Assembly (NCBI GenBank): GCA_016932235.1
Contig: JAFGDF010000012.1
Span: forward strand, 1-38,383
DNA: 38,383 bases
Direction of reading: 5' to 3'
DNA from: Deltaproteobacteria bacterium
GTDB taxonomy: Bacteria > Desulfobacterota > DSM-4660 > Desulfatiglandales > HGW-15
Position numbers and translations under genes: made by a program. Below the pieces are notes generated by a model that had not been told where the DNA came from, searched no databases, and worked only from the letters and a program-made list of their open reading frames with translations. Positions 34,889-38,383 of this stretch are shown here, in pieces (position 1 is the first letter of the stretch; every line of letters begins with the position of its first letter).

Positions 34889-35064
34889 ATGGCTGGTTGC
34901 GATCAGGGCTCATGCGGTTCCTGCACGGTTATCTCGGTCTCGAGGGAGTGGATTCCCCTATCTTTGAAGAGACTGTTCTCATGACTGTCTCCAATATTAC
35001 AAGCAGATGGTTTGGCGAATATCCACTAAGTCCTGAAAGGGTTTTAAATGCTCTTGGTAAATAA
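34889..35064 (+). pseudogene. Fused remnants of a second Mo-hydroxylase operon (2Fe-2S subunit fragment plus large-subunit C-terminus)
   Basis: From 34889 one frame reads MAGCDQGSCGSCTVIS, the cluster-binding loop of a CoxS-type subunit (compare CDRGACGSCTVI in the intact gene), and stops at 34982-34984. In another frame, from about 34942 to the TAA at 35062-35064, the translation VLMTVSNITSRWFGEYPLSP then ERVLNALGK matches position for position, without gaps, the last 29 comparable residues of the intact large subunit (VLMAVYNAIG...VLKALGK). A deletion has thus joined a CoxS fragment to a CoxL tail. An intact FAD subunit follows 16 bases later in the same direction. Neither fragment can be functional. 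Confidence 0.8.
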
Positions 35065-35080
35065 AGGGGGGTAAGAAGAG

Positions 35081-36061
35081 ATGAAATCATTTGACCATTA
35101 TGATGCCCATTCGGTTATGGAAGCCCTGTCCATCATCAGGGATTATAGGGGCAAGGCACGCCTGATGGCCGGAGGCACGGATCTTCTGGGCATTCTTAAG
35201 GATGATATACTCAGTGAATATCCCGAGGCAATAATAAATATCAAGACCGTGCCAGGTCTGAATAAGATACTGGAGGATAAGGATGGATTGAAGATAGGTG
35301 CCATGACCAGGCTTGTTGAGATTATTAACTCGCCCCTTATCAATTCAAAATATCCCTTGCTTGCTGATGCCGCCAAATCGGTGGCCACACCGGAAATACG
35401 CAATATGGCTACCATCGGGGGCAATCTATGCCAGGATAGTCGCTGCTGGTATTACCGGTATCCCCACCAGATAGGCGGAAGGATCCTATGTTATCGTAAG
35501 GGAAAAGGCCCGTGCCATGCGATAAAAGGAGATAACCGTTATCACGCCATTATCGGTGGGAAGAAATGTTTCGCGGTCTGCCCCTCGGACATGGGGACGG
35601 CCCTGACTGCATTGGATGCGACGGTCGTCGTCTCGGGACATGATGGCGAAAGGATTTTACCTGTCCAGGATTTTTTTGATGTTATGGGGCCCAGGATAGG
35701 ACCTGATGAGATACTGACTGAGATACGGATCAAAGAGCCTCCATCCATTGCCTTCCAGTCCTTTATTAAATTCAGGCTGAGAGAAACTATCGATTTCGCC
35801 ATAGTCAGCGTTGCATCCGTAATCACAAAAGAATTGGATTTGTGCAAAGACGCAAGGATTGTGCTGGGGGCCGTGGCCCCGGTGCCTTACAGGGCCACAA
35901 TGGCGGAGGAAGTCCTGAAGGGGAAGCCCCTGGATAGATCCGTGGTGGACGAGGCGGCAAAGGCTGCAGTCAAAGATGCAAAACCCCTGAGTGGAAATGC
36001 CTATAAGGTGGAAATAGCAAAAAGTCTGGTCAGGAGGTCTATTTTGCCCGGAGAATCATGA
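35081..36061 (+). CDS. Mo-hydroxylase FAD/4Fe-4S subunit (HcrB-like), uninterrupted paralogue
   Basis: This 326-residue FAD-binding protein is closely similar to both ends of the nested fusion at 32196-34565, but has no GltD insert. It has AGGTDLLGILKDDI, TIGGNLCQD and a C-terminal FKFRLRETIDFAIVSVASV. Cysteines 122, 137, 145 and 163 are spaced like the extra 4Fe-4S cluster of the 4-hydroxybenzoyl-CoA reductase beta subunit, which distinguishes it from plain CoxM. Its own large and small subunits survive only as fragments just upstream. It is either an orphan on the way to decay or a replacement FAD subunit for the intact enzyme. The frame is fully open, with a purine-rich GGGGGGTAAGAAGAG upstream. 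Confidence 0.88.
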   Translation: MKSFDHYDAHSVMEALSIIRDYRGKARLMAGGTDLLGILKDDILSEYPEAIINIKTVPGLNKILEDKDGLKIGAMTRLVEIINSPLINSKYPLLADAAKSVATPEIRNMATIGGNLCQDSRCWYYRYPHQIGGRILCYRKGKGPCHAIKGDNRYHAIIGGKKCFAVCPSDMGTALTALDATVVVSGHDGERILPVQDFFDVMGPRIGPDEILTEIRIKEPPSIAFQSFIKFRLRETIDFAIVSVASVITKELDLCKDARIVLGAVAPVPYRATMAEEVLKGKPLDRSVVDEAAKAAVKDAKPLSGNAYKVEIAKSLVRRSILPGES

Positions 36062-36071
36062 AATTAATTTC

Positions 36072-36114
36072 TCCATCCTATGCCTTACGCCCTGTGACCT
36101 GGGCCTTGTCCCAA
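36072..36114. repeat. Intergenic repeat, copy D (GGCGTAAGGC family, inverted)
   Basis: GCCTTACGCCCTGTGACC is the inverted form of the GGCGTAAGGC arm seen in copies A and B. It fills the 57-base convergent gap between the FAD-subunit gene and prfB, where a bidirectional hairpin might end both transcripts, though no U-tract is evident. Confidence 0.4.
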
Positions 36115-36118
36115 GATT

Positions 36119-37220
36119 TTACTTCTCCTTCATCCGCAGATAGGCGTCTATGAACATGTCGATATCACCATCCATGACCCTTTCAAGATTTCCTATCTCC
36201 TCATTTGTCCTGTGATCTTTTACCATCCTGTAAGGATTGAAGACGTAAGATCGTATCTGACTGCCCCAGGCGATCTCTTTCTGGTTTTCATGCATCTCCT
36301 GCTTTTTTTCTTCAAGCTTGCTTTTTTCCAGGTTGTATAGCCTGGATTTCAATACCTTCAGGGCCATCTCCTTATTCCGGTGCTGTGATTTTTCGTTCTG
36401 GCACTGGACGACAATATTGGTAGGCAGGTGGGTGATTCTGATAGCGGAACTGGTTTTGTTGACATGCTGACCTCCCGGGCCGCTTGCCCTGAAGGTATCG
36501 ATACGCAGGTCTTTATCTTCGATCTGGATATCGATGTCTGCATCAACCTCCGGGAGGACGGAGACCGAGGCAAAGGATGTATGTCTCCTTCCGGTGGCGT
36601 CAAAGGGTGAGACTCTTACCATTCGATGTATTCCATGCTCTGATTTAAGATATCCGAAGGCATAAGGACCCGTTACCGTGAAAGTGACACTCTTTATGCC
36701 GGCCTCATCTCCTTCAAGGTAATCTATTATCTTTGTGGACATGTTACGTGATTCAGACCAGCGGATATACATGCGGAAAAGCATCTCGACCCAATCCTGG
36801 GCCTCAGTACCACCTGCTCCCGCATTTATGGAGACAATGGCATTTCTCTTATCATCCGGATTGCCGAGAAGAGATTTAAATTCAAGCCTTCCAAGGGCCT
36901 TTTCCAGTTTCCGGACATCCTTTTCAACCTCTTTGGCGGTGTTTTCGTCTCCTTCCTCTCCCGCCATCTGGGCAAGGAGCTTTGCGTCATCCGCCTCATT
37001 ATTAAGACTTTGCCATTGGTCTATGGTTTCCTTAAGATTGGCCCTCTCCTGGTTTATCCTGGAGATCTCTTCCTGATTTTTTTTCCAGAAGTCGGCCTTT
37101 GACATTATTTTTTCCAGTTTCTCAAGTTCTTTCTCTTTTTCATCCAAGTCAAAGATGACCTCGAAGTTTATTAAGCTTGCCTTTGATCTTTTCAATATTT
37201 CCTATTAATTCGTTATCCAT
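36119..37220 (-). CDS. prfB: Peptide chain release factor 2, expressed through a programmed +1 frameshift
   Basis: Release factor 2 recognises UGA and UAA stop codons on the ribosome. The SPF anticodon-like tripeptide (VRVSPFDATG) and the catalytic GGQ (SGPGGQHVNKT) are both present. Translation begins at the ATG at 37220, with AAGGAG eight bases upstream, and reads 23 codons to an in-frame TGA at 37151-37149. A +1 slip on CTT TGA C continues in the long frame, giving a 366-residue product, the family's normal size. The long frame alone seems to start at 37195, but that start is spurious. prfB follows lnt on the same strand and marks the return to housekeeping genes. Confidence 0.96.
37148..37163 (-). 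promoter_or_regulatory. prfB programmed +1 frameshift site with internal Shine-Dalgarno
   Basis: On the minus strand the codons are CGA GGT CAT CTT TGA C. The slippery CTT before the TGA stop, and a GAGGT purine stretch three bases ahead of it, match the geometry of the E. coli prfB site (AGGGGGTATCTTTGAC). Low RF2 levels slow termination at this TGA and favour the shift, so RF2 autoregulates its own synthesis. Confidence 0.93.
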
Positions 37221-37309
37221 GTGATGTCTCCTTCTTTTAATGGATAGTACATACCCCCCCTCCGGGAGGGACATATAAACAGGTCAGCGGAGGGAAACTG
37301 TTTGTTCCG

Positions 37310-38383
37310 TTAAAAAACGGATCTTTTTCCCCCCACCTCTAAACGATCATAACATAATCCGCGTAAAAAGATAATCAAGCAGATAACCAGGGCTATATAA
37401 ACGAAAATATCACCATACCTGTAATAGATACTTATGGGGTGATCATCTGTCGGGATCTTCGATAGAAGAATTTCTTCATTAAAAAGTTCCCCCTTTTTTA
37501 CAACATTACCCTTGGGATCGATAAAAGCGCTTATCCCCGTGTTTGCGGCCCTGATAAAAACTCTTCTGGATTCCACGGCCCTGAAAACAGACATCATTAA
37601 GTGCTGATATGGAGCACTTGTCATTCCAAACCAGGCATCATTCGTCAGGTTGATTATGATTTTGGCTCCTTTCTGAATATGAATACGGGATATCTCCGGG
37701 AATATGGCCTCATAGCATATCAGGACACCTGCCGGACTGTTGGGGATTTTCAGAGGGGAGATATCTTTACCTGGAGCAAAATCCCCTGCCGCCGGGACTA
37801 ATCGGTGAACAAATGGAAGGAATCTTTTCAACGGGACATATTCGCCGAAAGGTACGAGGTGCGCCTTATCGTAATAATCGACTACCTGTCCCATGGGAGA
37901 GAGGTTATAGGCGCGGTTGTAATATAGCACCTTGTCGTCAATCCTGGCATATGCCGGACTGCCGAAAATCATATAGGCACCTGATTCGCGGCCAATACTG
38001 TCAACCATTTCGGTCAGCCCCGTGTGATCTTGAAAAAAGAATGGGAGGGCTGTTTCAGGCCAAACAATCAGGTGGGGGTCATACCAATAGATACTGCGGG
38101 TAAGTTCCAGGTATTTGACCAGGGTTTTTCCCTGATAGTCCGGGTTCCATTTTACGGACTGGTCGATGTTCGCCTGAATGATGGCCACACGCAGTGGGTC
38201 AGACACGCCGTCTTTACCATCATAATCCGACAGTCTGCTTTTGCCGTAGGAGAGGACGGATCCCATGAGAACGATGAAAATTAAAAGTTCAATAACCTGG
38301 ATTTTTAACCGTGGTTTTGAATCTTTATTAAAGAGGAATAGATAGACCAGGCTGTTCATAAGGACTATCAGGAAGGAAATACC
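37310..38383 (-). CDS. lnt: Apolipoprotein N-acyltransferase, C-terminal part (cut by window edge)
   Basis: The last 357 residues are present; the frame stays open to the window edge through a hydrophobic segment, so the N-terminal membrane helices are missing. The nitrilase-type periplasmic domain holds the Glu-Lys-Cys triad: Glu in VWPETALP, Lys in YYDKAHLVPFGEYVPL, and Cys in GVLICYEAIFPE. A final transmembrane helix (IFVYIALVICLIIFLRG) follows. Lnt adds the third acyl chain to lipoproteins in the inner membrane, which indicates a Gram-negative envelope. A 6-bp hairpin, TCCGTT/AACGGA, overlaps the stop codon. prfB starts 89 bases downstream. Confidence 0.93.
   Translation of the reverse strand, partial: GISFLIVLMNSLVYLFLFNKDSKPRLKIQVIELLIFIVLMGSVLSYGKSRLSDYDGKDGVSDPLRVAIIQANIDQSVKWNPDYQGKTLVKYLELTRSIYWYDPHLIVWPETALPFFFQDHTGLTEMVDSIGRESGAYMIFGSPAYARIDDKVLYYNRAYNLSPMGQVVDYYDKAHLVPFGEYVPLKRFLPFVHRLVPAAGDFAPGKDISPLKIPNSPAGVLICYEAIFPEISRIHIQKGAKIIINLTNDAWFGMTSAPYQHLMMSVFRAVESRRVFIRAANTGISAFIDPKGNVVKKGELFNEEILLSKIPTDDHPISIYYRYGDIFVYIALVICLIIFLRGLCYDRLEVGGKRSVF

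Noticed and set aside
37221..37309. GC-rich CCCTCC/GGAGGG palindrome between lnt and prfB as a terminator or attenuator
   Set aside because: The usable stem is about 4 bp once a realistic loop is allowed, and no U-tract follows.

Overview
The window looks like a chromosomal segment of an anaerobic bacterium, most likely a member of the Desulfobacterota (the former Deltaproteobacteria). This is inferred from three things: the gene mix (tungsten-type aldehyde:ferredoxin oxidoreductase, a 4-hydroxybenzoyl-CoA-reductase-like Mo enzyme, class III CoA-transferases, TRAP transporters), the lnt-prfB pair at the right edge, and short intergenic repeats. No rRNA, tRNA, CRISPR array, transposase or integrase was seen. 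No gene for a transcriptional regulator was recognised.

Left edge (1-1793): a leftward pair, a CoA-transferase cut by the window edge and a metallo-beta-lactamase-fold hydrolase, diverges from a long rightward gene cluster. The AT-rich spacer holds two good sigma70-like promoters facing away from each other and a perfect 12-bp palindrome that overlaps the leftward one.

Rightward cluster (1794-27744), about 26 kb with short gaps. It opens with a TRAP transporter (dctP, dctQ, dctM). Next come a second MBL-fold hydrolase, an Asp/Glu/hydantoin-racemase-family protein, a two-gene MaoC hydratase, and a two-subunit B12-dependent acyl-CoA mutase with a strongly altered active site. They are followed by a tandem pair of CaiB-type CoA-transferases and a maleate-isomerase-family protein. 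After a repeat-bearing gap come an alpha/beta hydrolase, an Old-Yellow-Enzyme/dienoyl-CoA-reductase-like flavoprotein, a fumarate-reductase-like flavoprotein, hydantoinase/oxoprolinase A and B subunits, a DUF1445 (YcsI/D-glutamate-cyclase-like) protein and an aldehyde:ferredoxin oxidoreductase. A second complete TRAP transporter closes the cluster.

Leftward block (27823-34565): an amidase, then a three-gene molybdenum hydroxylase (large subunit, 2Fe-2S subunit, FAD subunit). The FAD subunit is unusual: a whole GltD-like NAD(P)H-dependent module lies inside the FAD/4Fe-4S subunit, between the third and fourth cluster cysteines. Next to it, on the plus strand, is the wreck of a second such operon. 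A fragment of the 2Fe-2S subunit is joined to the C-terminal tail of a large subunit, followed by an intact, uninterrupted FAD/4Fe-4S subunit.

Right edge (36119-38383): housekeeping genes on the minus strand, prfB (release factor 2, with its programmed +1 frameshift) and the 3' part of lnt.

Working together (inference): the genes read as a catabolic island for an unknown organic acid, perhaps with an amide or N-heterocyclic ring. TRAP systems would import it; Mo hydroxylase, hydantoinase, amidase and MBL hydrolases would open rings or hydrolyse bonds; CaiB proteins would make the CoA thioester; the B12 mutase, MaoC hydratase and flavoproteins would reshape the carbon skeleton. The actual substrate cannot be read from the sequence.
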